This document shows, piece after piece, positions 31,110 to 42,200 of a stretch of DNA of 50,315 bases. Both the position numbers and the translations under genes were made by a program. Origin of the DNA: JABSOG01 sp047617105. GTDB lineage: Bacteria > Pseudomonadota > Gammaproteobacteria > Enterobacterales > Alteromonadaceae. The notes beneath the pieces were generated by a model. The model was not told the DNA's origin. It was given only the letters and a program-made list of their open reading frames with translations, and made no database searches. Numbering within the stretch: position 1 is the stretch's first letter; the number at the start of each line of letters is the position of its first letter. Where the stretch lies: positions 1 through 50,315 of the forward strand of contig JBLGCB010000007.1 of NCBI GenBank assembly GCA_047617105.1, read 5' to 3'.

Positions 31110-33866
31110 ATGCGACTGATAATACCCTTGTTGATGACCCTATTGATCACCCCATTTATTTCCAGCTATTCCCCAGGCGCACAAGCAAATAATGCAGATG
31201 CGGGATCAGTGGCGGTCGCCAAAAATACGGTGCTTCAGGACAGCAGAGGTTTTATTTGGTTTGCCACTGATGATGGTTTACATTTTTATGATGGCGTCAG
31301 AGTGAAGGTTTTTCATCATATTGCCGCAGACCCGAGTTCTTTGTCGAGCGATGTGGTTAGCGCGCTTTATGAAGATTCAGCGGGCAGATTGTGGGTTGGC
31401 ACCAATGGTGGTGGTCTAAATCGTTTTGATCGCCAAACTCAGAGTTTCACCCGTTTTACTCACAGTGATGCCAATCTAGACAGTTTAAGCGACAATCACG
31501 TGGTTTCTATTTACCAGGATAAAAGGGCGTTATTGTGGGTGGTGACCAAAGACAGTCAACCTAATCGGTTTGATGAGCAAAATCAGGCTTTTAAGCATCA
31601 TAAGCCGGTTAAATTGACCTATAAAGGTAGCCCCAAGCGTAAAGACAGTGTCGGCAACGGGTCAGGCCAGGCCTCATGGTGGCAAACTGGCTGGTTTTTA
31701 TTGGTCTATAGTGTGTTGTTTGTTGGCGGTTTATTGTTATGCGTTAAGCTGCAACGAAAAAAAGTGTTGACCGAACGGGCGAAAAATCTTCACCTGCAAC
31801 ATGCCGATGAACGTAAAGACGTTCTACTGGCCAATACAGTACATGAATTACGTACGCCGATTAGTGGCATGGTCGGTTTAGCTGAAGCGCTGATCGACGG
31901 CGCTGGTGGGCCTTTGCCAGAGCAGGCTAACCACCAGTTATCAATGATGGTGTCAAGTGGCCAGCGACTGTCTCATCTACTTAACGATATTCTTGATTGC
32001 GCCATGCTTAAAAACAAAACCTTGACCATGGACAGCCAACCGCAGGATTTGCACGCGATTGTTGAAGTGGTGTTGGCGCTGTCAAGACCGCTGCTGGGTC
32101 GAGGCGTTAGTTCAGCGCAATCGGTTGAATTGGTGAATGGGGTGCCCGAAGGGTTGCCCTCAGTACTGGCAGATCCCAACCGACTTCAGCAAATTTTGCA
32201 TAATTTGGTCGATAATGGCATCAAGTTTTCTGATGGCGGCAAAGTGGTGGTATCGGCAGAGATTAAAGGCAAGCAACTGTGTATTAGCGTCGAGGATACA
32301 GGCCGTGGTATCAGTACAGAGCAGTTAAGCACTTTATTTGATGATACTACTAGAGGCAATGTTGATGGTGCTGGCCTAGGGTTGGTGGTCAGCAAACAAC
32401 TGGCCGAGTTGCACGGTGGTGAACTAACCGTTGAATCTCATCTGGGTGAAGGCTCCACTTTTTGTTTTACCCTGCCGATGACCAGAGAAAAAGTACAGAA
32501 CATCATACAGCCAGTGGCCCGTCTGTATATTGGTGAGTCTGATGTCGTGCCTGACTATAGCGCATTGACAACCCACCAAACTAAGGCGAAGGGACGAACC
32601 AAAACACAGCAATTTAGTATTTTGCTGGTGGATGATCAACCCGTGGGTATTGAAGTATTGCGCAATCATCTGGCGGTGCCTAATTATCAACTGGTTGAAG
32701 CCAGTAGCCCCGAACAGGCGTTGAAATTGATTAGCGAGTCTGCGGCCAAAGGAAAACCTTTTGATCTGATTTTGCTCGATATTATGATGACAGAACAATC
32801 TGGGTTTGAGCTGTGTCAGCAGATTCGTCAGGACCACCCGGTCAATGATTTACCAGTGATATTTTTATCGGCGAAAAACCAACTCAGCGATTTGATGCAA
32901 AGCTTTGCTGCTGGTGGCAATGATTATCTCGCCAAACCGGTCAACAAAGATGAATTACTCTCTAGGGTTGATGCCCATCTGCGGTTACGATTGATTCACC
33001 GTACTCAAAGCGCTGAAGTAGAAAGGTGTTCTGTCACCTTACAAAGAAATAACCTTGAGGTTGAGCGCAAAAACCAAGAAGTGATCAATACCCAACAACA
33101 ATTGGTGCAATCAGAAAAAATGGCCGCGTTGGGTACGCTTACCGCCGGGGTCGCCCACGAAATCAATAATCCCACCAACTTTGTTCATGTCAGCGCACAA
33201 AACCTCGATGCAGGTTTGGTGTCGTTTCAACAATTCTTATTTAAACTGGCAGGCGACGATGCCGATGATGAGATTCTTGAACGTTTCCGTCAGCAATTTA
33301 AACCCTTACATGCCCATCTGGCGACGATTAAAAATGGCACCGACCGGATTAAGATTATCGTCAGAGATTTACGGGCGTTTACTCAATTGGATTGTGCTGA
33401 TCAGAAAACCGTGCGGATCACCGATTTGCTGCAATCAACGGTGAATTTGGTCAAAACCAAATACCTTGAAGTGGCTGAATTTGTTATCGACTTTGAAGCC
33501 ACCCCAGATTTGTATTGCCACCCGGCTCAGCTTAATCAAGTATTTATGAACCTGATCATCAATTCTTGTGATGCCATCAGCGAAAAAAATCAGCATCAGG
33601 AACCAAAAACCCAAGGTAAAATCATCGTCGGCTGTAAGCTGGTCGACGGTTTTGTCGAAATTTCAATTAACGATAATGGTTGGGGCATGACTCAAGAAAC
33701 CAAAAACAAATTATTTGAACCCTTCTATACCACCAAAAACCTCGGTGAAGGCACCGGTCTAGGTTTGTCGATTTCGTTTGGTATTGTCGAGAAACATCGC
33801 GGTGAGTGGGTGATTGAATCTGAGTTAGGGGTTGGTACTACTTTCAGGTTACGGTTGCCGACCTAG
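31110..33866 (+). CDS. Hybrid sensor kinase HK-REC-HK with a collapsed beta-propeller sensor (kinase 1)
   Basis: Protein of 918 residues. After the signal peptide, only three reg_prop-like blades remain (IWFATDDGLHFYD, LWVGTNGGGLNRFD and a degenerate LWVVTKDSQPNRFD) where its paralogues have about 14. The Y_Y_Y domain is missing. A membrane helix follows at about 193-212. The first kinase module has phosphoacceptor His245 in NTVHELRTP and ATP-site boxes DTGRGIS and GAGLGL. The receiver has ILLVDDQP, Asp557 and the switch lysine in AKPVNK. A second kinase has His683 in AGVAHEINNP and a C-terminal ATPase with NDNGWGM and GTGLGLSISFG. The kinase parts look intact, so the defect is confined to the sensor. 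It is co-transcribed with the next gene (4-base gap). Confidence 0.85.
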   Translation: MRLIIPLLMTLLITPFISSYSPGAQANNADAGSVAVAKNTVLQDSRGFIWFATDDGLHFYDGVRVKVFHHIAADPSSLSSDVVSALYEDSAGRLWVGTNGGGLNRFDRQTQSFTRFTHSDANLDSLSDNHVVSIYQDKRALLWVVTKDSQPNRFDEQNQAFKHHKPVKLTYKGSPKRKDSVGNGSGQASWWQTGWFLLVYSVLFVGGLLLCVKLQRKKVLTERAKNLHLQHADERKDVLLANTVHELRTPISGMVGLAEALIDGAGGPLPEQANHQLSMMVSSGQRLSHLLNDILDCAMLKNKTLTMDSQPQDLHAIVEVVLALSRPLLGRGVSSAQSVELVNGVPEGLPSVLADPNRLQQILHNLVDNGIKFSDGGKVVVSAEIKGKQLCISVEDTGRGISTEQLSTLFDDTTRGNVDGAGLGLVVSKQLAELHGGELTVESHLGEGSTFCFTLPMTREKVQNIIQPVARLYIGESDVVPDYSALTTHQTKAKGRTKTQQFSILLVDDQPVGIEVLRNHLAVPNYQLVEASSPEQALKLISESAAKGKPFDLILLDIMMTEQSGFELCQQIRQDHPVNDLPVIFLSAKNQLSDLMQSFAAGGNDYLAKPVNKDELLSRVDAHLRLRLIHRTQSAEVERCSVTLQRNNLEVERKNQEVINTQQQLVQSEKMAALGTLTAGVAHEINNPTNFVHVSAQNLDAGLVSFQQFLFKLAGDDADDEILERFRQQFKPLHAHLATIKNGTDRIKIIVRDLRAFTQLDCADQKTVRITDLLQSTVNLVKTKYLEVAEFVIDFEATPDLYCHPAQLNQVFMNLIINSCDAISEKNQHQEPKTQGKIIVGCKLVDGFVEISINDNGWGMTQETKNKLFEPFYTTKNLGEGTGLGLSISFGIVEKHRGEWVIESELGVGTTFRLRLPT

Positions 33867-33870
33867 CCTG

Positions 33871-36800
33871 ATGCGTTATTTTATTCTACTCGCGACCCTA
33901 TTGTGCTTTTTACTGTGCACTTCATCAGCCCTAGCTGATGGACCTGCTGCGCGTTTTGATCGGCTGTCGATTAACCATGGCCTGTCGCAAAACACGGTTT
34001 ATAGCATTGTCCAAGATCGTAAAGGTTTTATGTGGTTTGCGACCATGGATGGCCTTAATCGCTTTGATGGTTACGAATTCAAAATTTACCGCCACGATCC
34101 GGCGGACCCCACTTCATTGTCAGAAAATAACCTCCGATCACTGCACCTCGACTCCAGTGGTACGCTTTGGGTCGGCACTATCGGTGGCGGTCTTAACCGA
34201 TTTGAGCCGCAAACCGACAGTTTTACCCGCTTTAAGCATGACCCGTCAAACCCCCATAGTATTAGCCATGATGGTGTCAGAGCGATTTATGAAGATGACC
34301 TAGGCATTCTTTGGTTCGGCACCTTGGGTGGTGGACTGAATCGCTTTGATCGCAAAACTGAGCGGTTTGAGCACTTTAAACACGATGATGCCGACCCCGG
34401 CAGTTTGAGTCATAACAGTGTGCTGTCTATCCACGAGGATGCCAAGGGCATATTATGGCTTGGTACTTATGGAGGCGGGTTGGATAAATTTGATCGCCTA
34501 AGTCAGCGTTTTGTTCATTATCAACATGATAAAAATAATCCCGACAGCTTGAGCAATGATATCGTCAGGGCAATCACCTCAGATAGTGAGGGTAAATTAT
34601 GGATTGGTACTGCTAAGGGCCTGAATCGCTTTGACTCGCGCACCGAGCGCTTTGAGCATTACCAGGGTCAAACGGACAAAGCGGGTCATTTAGCGGATGC
34701 CAGTATTTGGTCAATCCATGCCGATAATCAAGGTCGTTTGTGGGTGGGTACTGAGGGCAGTGGGGTGATCCGCTTTAATCTTAGTGATAAACGCCAGAGC
34801 ATGTTTAAACATCTCGAATCGCAAGCTGAGAGTCTCAGTCATAATAATGTTCGGGCAATTTATCAAGGCCGTAGTGGCATGATGTGGATTGGCACTTATA
34901 CCGGCGGATTGAACAAATACGACCCACGCAGGGCCCGCTTTGGTCATTACAAACATCAGTCATCCGATCCCCATAGTTTGAGTCACAATAATATCAGGGC
35001 GATATATCATCAAGACAATACCTTGTGGATTGGCACTGATGGCGGTGGTTTAAATCGCTTTGATCAACAAAGTCAGCGTTTTATTCGTTATCAACATGAC
35101 CAACAAGTCGCCGATAGTTTAAGCAATAACCGGATTTGGTCAATCTTTCCTGACCCTGATGAAGCGCAAACTTTATGGCTTGGTACTTGGGGTGGTGGGC
35201 TGAATAAATATAATGCCAAAACCCAGCGTTTCGCCCATTTTAAGTCACAAAAGACCGATCGCCAGAGCTTGAGCCGTTATATTATTCTGTCGATGCTTAA
35301 AGACCGCAAAGGGACGTTTTGGTTGGGGGCCTGGGATGGTGGATTGAATCGCTTTGATGCCAGCCGTAATTCGCTTGAGTCTTATCGCTTTAGTGCCAAC
35401 GAGCTTGATAGTTTGAGCAATGATAAAGTGACTTTTTTGCATCAAGACCGTGAGGATAATTTGTGGGTGGGCACTTATGAAGGCGGATTAAACCTGTTTG
35501 ATCCAGCCACCGGGCGTTTTACACGCTTTAAGCACAATCCAAGCGACGAGCAAAGCCTCAGCCATAACAGCGTGATGACCATTCATGATGATAACAAGGG
35601 CACTTTTTGGATTGGCACCAAAGGCGGAGGATTGAATAAATTTGATGTTAAAAGCGGCGTTTTTCGTCATTATCAGGAGAAAGATGGCCTGGCCAATGGC
35701 AGTGTTTATGGCATTCTTGAAGATAAGGCGGGTTTTCTTTGGCTCAGTACCAATCGAGGCCTGAGTAAATTTAACCCAGTCACTGAGCGATTTAAAAATT
35801 ACGATGTCAGTGATGGCCTGCAAAGCGACGAATTTCACCAAGGGGCTTATTTTAAAGCTGAGGATGGTGAGTTGTTTTTTGGTGGTATTAATGGCTTTAA
35901 TCGTTTTTACCCTCATGAAATTAAAGATGATAAACAAAAACCCCCAGTGGTATTAACCCGTTTTTCATTGGCTAATCAGACCGTGGAAGTGGAAAAACCC
36001 AATCAGGCCAAAACGAGCGTTTTTAGTTTGCCCCAGGCCATTGACGAGTTGCAACAGTTAACCCTTAATTACCAACAAAGCTTGATGTCATTTGAGTTTG
36101 CGGCATTGAGTTTTAGCAGTCCAATGAAAAGCCAGTATGCTTATTATCTGCAAGGCTGGGATCAAGATTGGATTTACACCAAGACCAATAATCGACGGGC
36201 GACTTATACCAATATTCCACCGGGTGATTATATTTTAAGAGTGAAAGCGAGTAACTCAGATGGTTATTGGAATGAACAAGGCAAATCGTTAAAAATCACC
36301 ATATTACCGCCGCCATGGAAAACTTCGTGGGCGTATTTGATTTATATGATGGGGTTTGCATCGTTGGCGATGATGGTGGTGTTTTATAGCCAACATAAAA
36401 AATTAAAGATCCAACGCCAAAAAACCCAAAATGAGCAAACCCTCAACTTACGGCTCAAACAGGTGGATAAACTCAAAGATGAGTTTTTAGCCAACACTTC
36501 CCATGAACTACGTACCCCGCTTAATGGCATCATCGGCCTCGCTGAGTCGCTGATCGACGGGGTTGCCGGCAAGTTACCCGCCAACGCCAATTATAACCTC
36601 GCGATGGTGGTTAGTAGCGGCAAACGCTTGTCCAACTTGGTCAACGATATTCTCGATTTTTCTAAACTCAAAAATCACAACCTGACATTAGATACCAATG
36701 CGGTAGATTTGCGCAGTATGGTCGAGGCGGTATTAACCCTATCAGGTCCACTTAAGGGCCCGAAACCGTTGTCACTGATCAATGCTGTGCCCGACGACTT

Positions 36801-38487
36801 GCCTGCTGCGCTAGCGGATGAAAACCGCTTACAGCAAATACTGCATAACTTAGTGGGCAATGCGATTAAGTTTACTGACGCAGGAGAAGTGACTGTGTCG
36901 GCGCTTCAAAGCGGTGATCGTTTAACTATCAAGGTGACAGACACTGGCATTGGTATAGACCAAAGTCAGTTTGAAGTGATTTTTGATTCTTTTGAGCAGC
37001 TTGAGGGTGATGCGCAAAGAAATCATAGTGGCACTGGTCTGGGATTGGCGGTGAGTAAACAATTGGTTGAATTACATGGCGGTCAGCTTAGCCTTGAATC
37101 TCAATCGGGGCAGGGTTCAACCTTTAGCTTTACCTTACCTGTTGCCGCCGAGAAAGCACTGGTAACCGCAGGGATCGACCAAGTGTTATCGCAGTTACAT
37201 ATGCTTGAAGATGCGCCACTGGAGATGCCTGAGACCAATCATGATGGCAGTCAATTCCGCTTGTTAATTGTCGATGATGAGCCGATTAACCGTCAGGTAT
37301 TACACAATCATTTGTCGCTACAAAATTATCAACTGGTCGAAGCGCCTGGTGGCGAAGAGGCGTTGGAGATTATCGCCAACAACGGCCCGTTTGATCTCAT
37401 TTTATTAGACATTATGATGCCCAAAGTCTCGGGTTATGAGGTTTGTGCCAAATTACGTGAGACTTGGCCAGCCAGCGATTTGCCGGTGATATTTTTAACC
37501 GCGAAAAATCAAGTGGCTGATTTAATGCAAAGTTTTGCCGTCGGGGCCAATGATTATCTCAGCAAGCCAGTCAATAAACATGAACTGTTGACTCGGGTTG
37601 AATCCCATCTCAAATTTCTTGATATCACCCGTAACCTCGAAACCAAAGTCGTTGAGCGCACACTGGCGCTAGAGACCAAAAATAAAGAAGTGGTTGAGAC
37701 TCAGCAGCAGTTACTGCAATCTGAAAAAATGGCCGCGTTAGGCACGCTGACTGCGGGTGTTGCCCATGAAATCAATAACCCGACCAATTTTGTCCATGTT
37801 AGTGCACACAACCTTGAAGTTGATTTAGAGAAATTTAGGGTGTTTTTGTTGAATCTAGCGGGACCTGATGTTGAGCAAGACGTATTAGATAGCTTTGCTA
37901 AACGACTTAGACCATTGGATGCCCATTTGGTCATCATTAAAAATGGTACTGAACGGATTAAATTGATTGTCGAGGATTTACGGGTGTTTACTCAGCTTGA
38001 CGTAGGGGTCCAAAAAAGCGTGATTATCACTGACTTATTGCAATCAACGTTGAATTTGGTTCAGACTGAATACCTTGAAGTAGTCGAGTTTGTCACTGAT
38101 TTTAAGGCTCAGCCTGAATTGCTCTGTTATCCCGCGCAGCTAAACCAGGTGTTTATGAATTTAATCGTTAATGCTTGTTTTGCTGTCGGTGAGAAACAGG
38201 GCCAAGCGTCGGGGGCCGAGGCCAAAAAGCTGGGCAAAATCGTCATTGGTTGCCAGCAGGTGGGCAATATGGTTGAAGTGTCAGTCAGCGACAATGGTAG
38301 CGGTATGAGCGATGAAACCAAAAACAAGTTATTTGAGCCGTTTTATACCACCAAAGACGTTGGTGAGGGTTCTGGATTGGGCTTGTCTATTTCGTTTGGT
38401 ATCGTGCAAAAACATGAAGGCGAATTGCTGGTGGAATCTGAGTTGGGTGTTGGTACCACCTTTTTGGTGCGGCTGAAAATAACGTGA
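33871..38487 (+). CDS. Hybrid sensor kinase with double beta-propeller, HK-REC-HK (kinase 2)
   Basis: Protein of 1538 residues from ATG 33871, where a signal peptide begins (FILLATLLCFLLCTSSALA). The in-frame GTG at 33832 lies inside the previous gene. Fourteen blades with the pattern LWxGTxGGGLNxFD fit two seven-bladed propellers up to about residue 690. A Y_Y_Y domain (about 730-810) and a membrane helix (about 820-840) follow. Kinase module 1 has His878 in NTSHELRTP. The receiver has Asp1180 in LLDIMMP. Kinase module 2 has His1299 in AGVAHEINNP and ends with its own ATPase (DNGSGM, GSGLGLSISFG). The sensor type is known from carbohydrate-sensing hybrids of Bacteroidetes, but the AraC-type output domain is absent. 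The ligand is unknown. Confidence 0.9.
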   Translation: MRYFILLATLLCFLLCTSSALADGPAARFDRLSINHGLSQNTVYSIVQDRKGFMWFATMDGLNRFDGYEFKIYRHDPADPTSLSENNLRSLHLDSSGTLWVGTIGGGLNRFEPQTDSFTRFKHDPSNPHSISHDGVRAIYEDDLGILWFGTLGGGLNRFDRKTERFEHFKHDDADPGSLSHNSVLSIHEDAKGILWLGTYGGGLDKFDRLSQRFVHYQHDKNNPDSLSNDIVRAITSDSEGKLWIGTAKGLNRFDSRTERFEHYQGQTDKAGHLADASIWSIHADNQGRLWVGTEGSGVIRFNLSDKRQSMFKHLESQAESLSHNNVRAIYQGRSGMMWIGTYTGGLNKYDPRRARFGHYKHQSSDPHSLSHNNIRAIYHQDNTLWIGTDGGGLNRFDQQSQRFIRYQHDQQVADSLSNNRIWSIFPDPDEAQTLWLGTWGGGLNKYNAKTQRFAHFKSQKTDRQSLSRYIILSMLKDRKGTFWLGAWDGGLNRFDASRNSLESYRFSANELDSLSNDKVTFLHQDREDNLWVGTYEGGLNLFDPATGRFTRFKHNPSDEQSLSHNSVMTIHDDNKGTFWIGTKGGGLNKFDVKSGVFRHYQEKDGLANGSVYGILEDKAGFLWLSTNRGLSKFNPVTERFKNYDVSDGLQSDEFHQGAYFKAEDGELFFGGINGFNRFYPHEIKDDKQKPPVVLTRFSLANQTVEVEKPNQAKTSVFSLPQAIDELQQLTLNYQQSLMSFEFAALSFSSPMKSQYAYYLQGWDQDWIYTKTNNRRATYTNIPPGDYILRVKASNSDGYWNEQGKSLKITILPPPWKTSWAYLIYMMGFASLAMMVVFYSQHKKLKIQRQKTQNEQTLNLRLKQVDKLKDEFLANTSHELRTPLNGIIGLAESLIDGVAGKLPANANYNLAMVVSSGKRLSNLVNDILDFSKLKNHNLTLDTNAVDLRSMVEAVLTLSGPLKGPKPLSLINAVPDDLPAALADENRLQQILHNLVGNAIKFTDAGEVTVSALQSGDRLTIKVTDTGIGIDQSQFEVIFDSFEQLEGDAQRNHSGTGLGLAVSKQLVELHGGQLSLESQSGQGSTFSFTLPVAAEKALVTAGIDQVLSQLHMLEDAPLEMPETNHDGSQFRLLIVDDEPINRQVLHNHLSLQNYQLVEAPGGEEALEIIANNGPFDLILLDIMMPKVSGYEVCAKLRETWPASDLPVIFLTAKNQVADLMQSFAVGANDYLSKPVNKHELLTRVESHLKFLDITRNLETKVVERTLALETKNKEVVETQQQLLQSEKMAALGTLTAGVAHEINNPTNFVHVSAHNLEVDLEKFRVFLLNLAGPDVEQDVLDSFAKRLRPLDAHLVIIKNGTERIKLIVEDLRVFTQLDVGVQKSVIITDLLQSTLNLVQTEYLEVVEFVTDFKAQPELLCYPAQLNQVFMNLIVNACFAVGEKQGQASGAEAKKLGKIVIGCQQVGNMVEVSVSDNGSGMSDETKNKLFEPFYTTKDVGEGSGLGLSISFGIVQKHEGELLVESELGVGTTFLVRLKIT

Positions 38488-38581
38488 TGGGGATTGAACA
38501 CCAACCATTTGCTTTTACGTTAATAACACTGTATAAAAACCCTTTATCCAGCGAAATCAAAAAAGTAACTGTTCAGTGTGG

Positions 38582-38695
38582 TTAGATTTTGCTTCAGAAC
38601 AAGGCATTTTTGCACGGAAAACAGGCGCATATAAGTCATATGCAACTGTTTGAGTACGAAAATAACGCCGTTATGGTGCAAAAGATGAGTACGCT
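38582..38695 (-). repeat. Dispersed 114-bp repeat, copy 2
   Basis: Reverse complement of 16235-16348. Present between kinase 2 and the GFA gene, ending 24 bases before the GFA start codon. It fills about half of an otherwise gene-free 232-base gap. Confidence 0.9.
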
Positions 38696-38719
38696 GGAGT
38701 GTTACTTAAAGGTAAAATT

Positions 38720-39148
38720 ATGTCAGAACTAATTGAAGCAAAGGGTGCTTGTTTATGTGGTGCCATCCAAGTCAGTGCCACAGCGGTAACGGCCAATGTC
38801 GGTGCTTGTCATTGTAGTATGTGTCGAAAGTGGGGCGGAGGACCGTTGTTGGCGGTGGATGCTGGTGCTGAGGTGGTGTTTTCAGGTGACCAACAACCGA
38901 CAACTTTTACCTCGTCGGCATGGGCTGAGCGCGGTTTTTGCGGCCAATGCGGCACCCATTTATTTTATCGCCTGACTGAGCACAATAAGTATATTATGCC
39001 GGTTGGATTGTTTGACGGCGATAACCCGTGGTTGATGGATCATCAGATTTTTGTCGATGAAAAACCCGATTTCTATTGCTTTGCCAATGACACCAAAAAT
39101 ATGACCGGCGCAGAGGTATTCGCCGAATTTTCCGCGTCAGCGCAATAA
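38720..39148 (+). CDS. GFA family (glutathione-dependent formaldehyde-activating enzyme-like) protein
   Basis: Protein of 142 residues with the zinc-binding pattern of the GFA fold: CLCGAI near the start, CHCSMCRKWGG in the middle and FCGQCGTHLFYR later. Characterised members include glutathione:formaldehyde adduct-forming Gfa and others that bind zinc without a proven reaction, so the substrate is not assignable. The ATG at 38720 is chosen because AAAGG lies 7 bases upstream; the GTG at 38699 is less likely and would overlap the dispersed repeat region. Its position inside an array of sensor kinases seems accidental, although a co-regulated function cannot be excluded. Confidence 0.88.
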   Translation: MSELIEAKGACLCGAIQVSATAVTANVGACHCSMCRKWGGGPLLAVDAGAEVVFSGDQQPTTFTSSAWAERGFCGQCGTHLFYRLTEHNKYIMPVGLFDGDNPWLMDHQIFVDEKPDFYCFANDTKNMTGAEVFAEFSASAQ

Positions 39149-39201
39149 AGTAGGTGGTTTGAGCGCGGTGATTATCCCTGTTACCGCGGTTCATACCTGT
39201 G

Positions 39202-39207
39202 TATACT
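39202..39207 (+). promoter_or_regulatory. Candidate -10 element (TATACT) upstream of kinase 3
   Basis: TATACT 42 bases before the ATG at 39249. No good -35 hexamer at the expected distance. Weak suggestion only. Confidence 0.25.
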
Positions 39208-39248
39208 AAAACGTAACTGATATTTAAACCTAAACCAATAAAATTAAC

Positions 39249-42200
39249 ATGCGTCAGATCATCGCCTTATTTTTCTTTTTCTATGCATTGGGGGCACAAG
39301 CATCCACCGCTGCGACCCGCTTTGAGCGCTTGTCTATTCAAGATGACCTAGGGCAGACGGTGATCAACAGCATCATTCAAGACAATAAAGGGTTTTTGTG
39401 GTTTGCCACCGAAGACGGCCTTAGTCGTTATGATGGTTACACTTTTAAAGTCTTTCGCCACCACCCCGAAGACCCCACTTCTGTTGCCCACAATTCGATT
39501 AAAACCCTCTATGAAGACTCAAAAGGTATCCTCTGGGTCGGCACGTATGGGGGTGGATTAGACTGGTTTGATGCCACCACTGAACGATTTATCCATTATA
39601 AAAATGACCCGTCAAATTCCCATAGCCTCAGTAATGATAACGTTTTATCTATTATGGAAGACCACCAAGGCACGCTTTGGGTCGGCACTTGGGGCGGTGG
39701 CGTCAACCAGCTTGATAGGTTATCGAATCAATTCAGCCACTATCGACATATTGATAACGACCCCAACAGTCTGAGCCATGATAAGGTTTTCTCTATCTTT
39801 GAGGATAGTAAAGACAGGTTATGGTTTGGTACTGGTGATGGGCTAGATAAGTATGATCGGGTGGGTCGGCGTTTCAGCCATTATGGCCACGACTCGGCAG
39901 AACTGACGACTTTACATCATCAGGTCAATACCATTGATGAAGATGGCCAAGGGGTGCTTTGGCTGGGCACTGAGGGTGGCTTAAAAAAACTCGATGGCCA
40001 GCACTTTGCGCAAATGACACACCAAAATTCTGACCTATATAATGACGTTGGCACCGTGCTTGAAGATAGCAGTGGTCGTTGGTGGATTGGCACCCGCAGC
40101 GGACTTCACCGTTATGAGGGGTCTGCTGATGCTGCCCATTTTGCCCATTTTCAGCATGATGCTGCCGATCTTTATAGTTTGAGCGATAACCATATTACCG
40201 CCATGGCTGAGGATGATCAGGGTACGCTTTGGGTCGCGACGGCTGACGGTGGATTGAGTAAATTGGTGCGACAAAAACAAGATTTTGGCCATTTTAAACA
40301 TGAGCCTAAAGACCCCAATAGCCTCAGTTATGATGGTGTTAATGCCCTTTTCAAAGATAATAAAGGTTCGCTTTGGGTGGGGACTGATGATGGACTGAAT
40401 CTGTACCACGACAAATCACAAAAATTCAGCCACTTTCAATATCGTGCTGACGATCCCAACGGTTTAAGTCACAGCAGTGTTCAGACGATTTTGCAAGACA
40501 GCCGCGGTATGTTGTGGATTGGCACTTATGTGGGTGGCTTGAATCAATACAATCCGCGTACCGGGTTGTTCAAACATTTTCAACATTCAGCGGCAGATGC
40601 TCGGAGTTTGAGCAGTGATACCGTGACTTCACTGTATGAAGATAAACAAGGTATTCTTTGGGTTGGGACTTATGGTGGGCTGAACCAATATAACCCTGTC
40701 ACTGAGGACTTTGTCCGTTTTAGCCATAATACCAGTAACCCTAATAGTTTGAGTGACGATACTATCAACGTTATTTTTGAAGATTCAGACGCCACCCTTT
40801 GGCTTGGCACCGACAATGGATTGAACCAGTTTGATGCGACCAAAGGCGATTTCATTCGTATTAATCATCAGAGAGCGGCATCCGGGAGGCTCAATGAGGC
40901 GCATGTTTTATCGATCGTTGAAGCACCAAAAGGCACCCTTTGGGTGGGTACTTATGGCGGGCTGAACAAATTCGACCTAGCAACCCAACGTTTTGTTGAT
41001 TATGATCAACATGATGTGCTCAGCAGCAGTGCTATTTATGGCATTGTTGCCGATGAGCACCAACATCTGTGGCTTAGCAGCAGTGAAGGTCTTTATTGGT
41101 TTAACCCGCTGACGGGGGTCGTGCGGCATTATGATGTTGATGATGGTGTGCAAAGCAATGAGTTCTCTGCTGGTGCTTATGCTAACAGTGCTGATGGTGA
41201 GTTATTTTTTGGTGGTAATAACGGTTTTAATCGTTTTTATCCTGACAAAATCGAAAATAATATTAAAGCTGTGACCGTGGTATTATTGGATTTCTTACTC
41301 TTTAATCAGTCTGTGCCTGTGCAGGGCATTACTGATAGCGACTCCGATAACGACCTCGACAAACGCCCGTTTACCCTTGAAAAAGTCATTGATGAGCTGA
41401 CCCGCTTAACCCTTGATTATCAACAAAATCAGATCTCCTTCGAGTTCGCTGCTTTGCATTTTGCCAATCCAATGAAAAACCAATATGCCTACCGACTTGA
41501 GGGCTGGGACAAGGACTGGATTTACACCGATGCCGAGAACAGGCGGGCCACCTATACCAATATTCCTGCTGGAGATTACACTTTGCAGATTAAAGCCAAA
41601 AACAAACATGGCAACTGGAGTGAAGCGGGAAAATCGTTGGAAATCACCATATTGCCGTTACCATGGCAAACCTTTCGGGCTAAGATGTTGTATGCCAGTG
41701 TGCTGGTGACGTTGCTTATTTTGTTTGTTTTTATCTATCTTCAGCGTAAAAAAATGCATTATAAACGGGCGCTTAACCAGAATCTTGAGGCCAAAGTGGC
41801 CAAACGCACTGCCGCGTTAGAGCAAAAAAACCGTGAAGTTATCGACACTCAGCAACAATTGGTGCAATCAGAAAAAATGGCGGCACTGGGTACGTTGACC
41901 GCTGGTGTCGCCCATGAAATGAATAACCCGACCAACTTTGTTAATGCCAGCGCGCAAAATCTAGAGTTCGATTTGCAGCGATTCAGGACGTATTTGCTGC
42001 AACTGGCGGGCAGTGATGCCAATGAACAAATCCTCGATAGTTTTGCCGAGCACTTTGGTTCTTTACAGGCGCACCTAGATACCATTAAAAACGGCACCGA
42101 GCGCATCAGAGTGATTGTTCAGGATTTAAAGGTGTTCACCCAACTGGATTCTGCGGTGCGCAAGTTTGTCAGCGTCAATGAATTGTTGCAATCTACCGTC

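Noticed and set aside
38699..38719. GTG start for the GFA protein
   Set aside because: The ATG at 38720 has a proper ribosome binding site and gives the usual family N-terminus.
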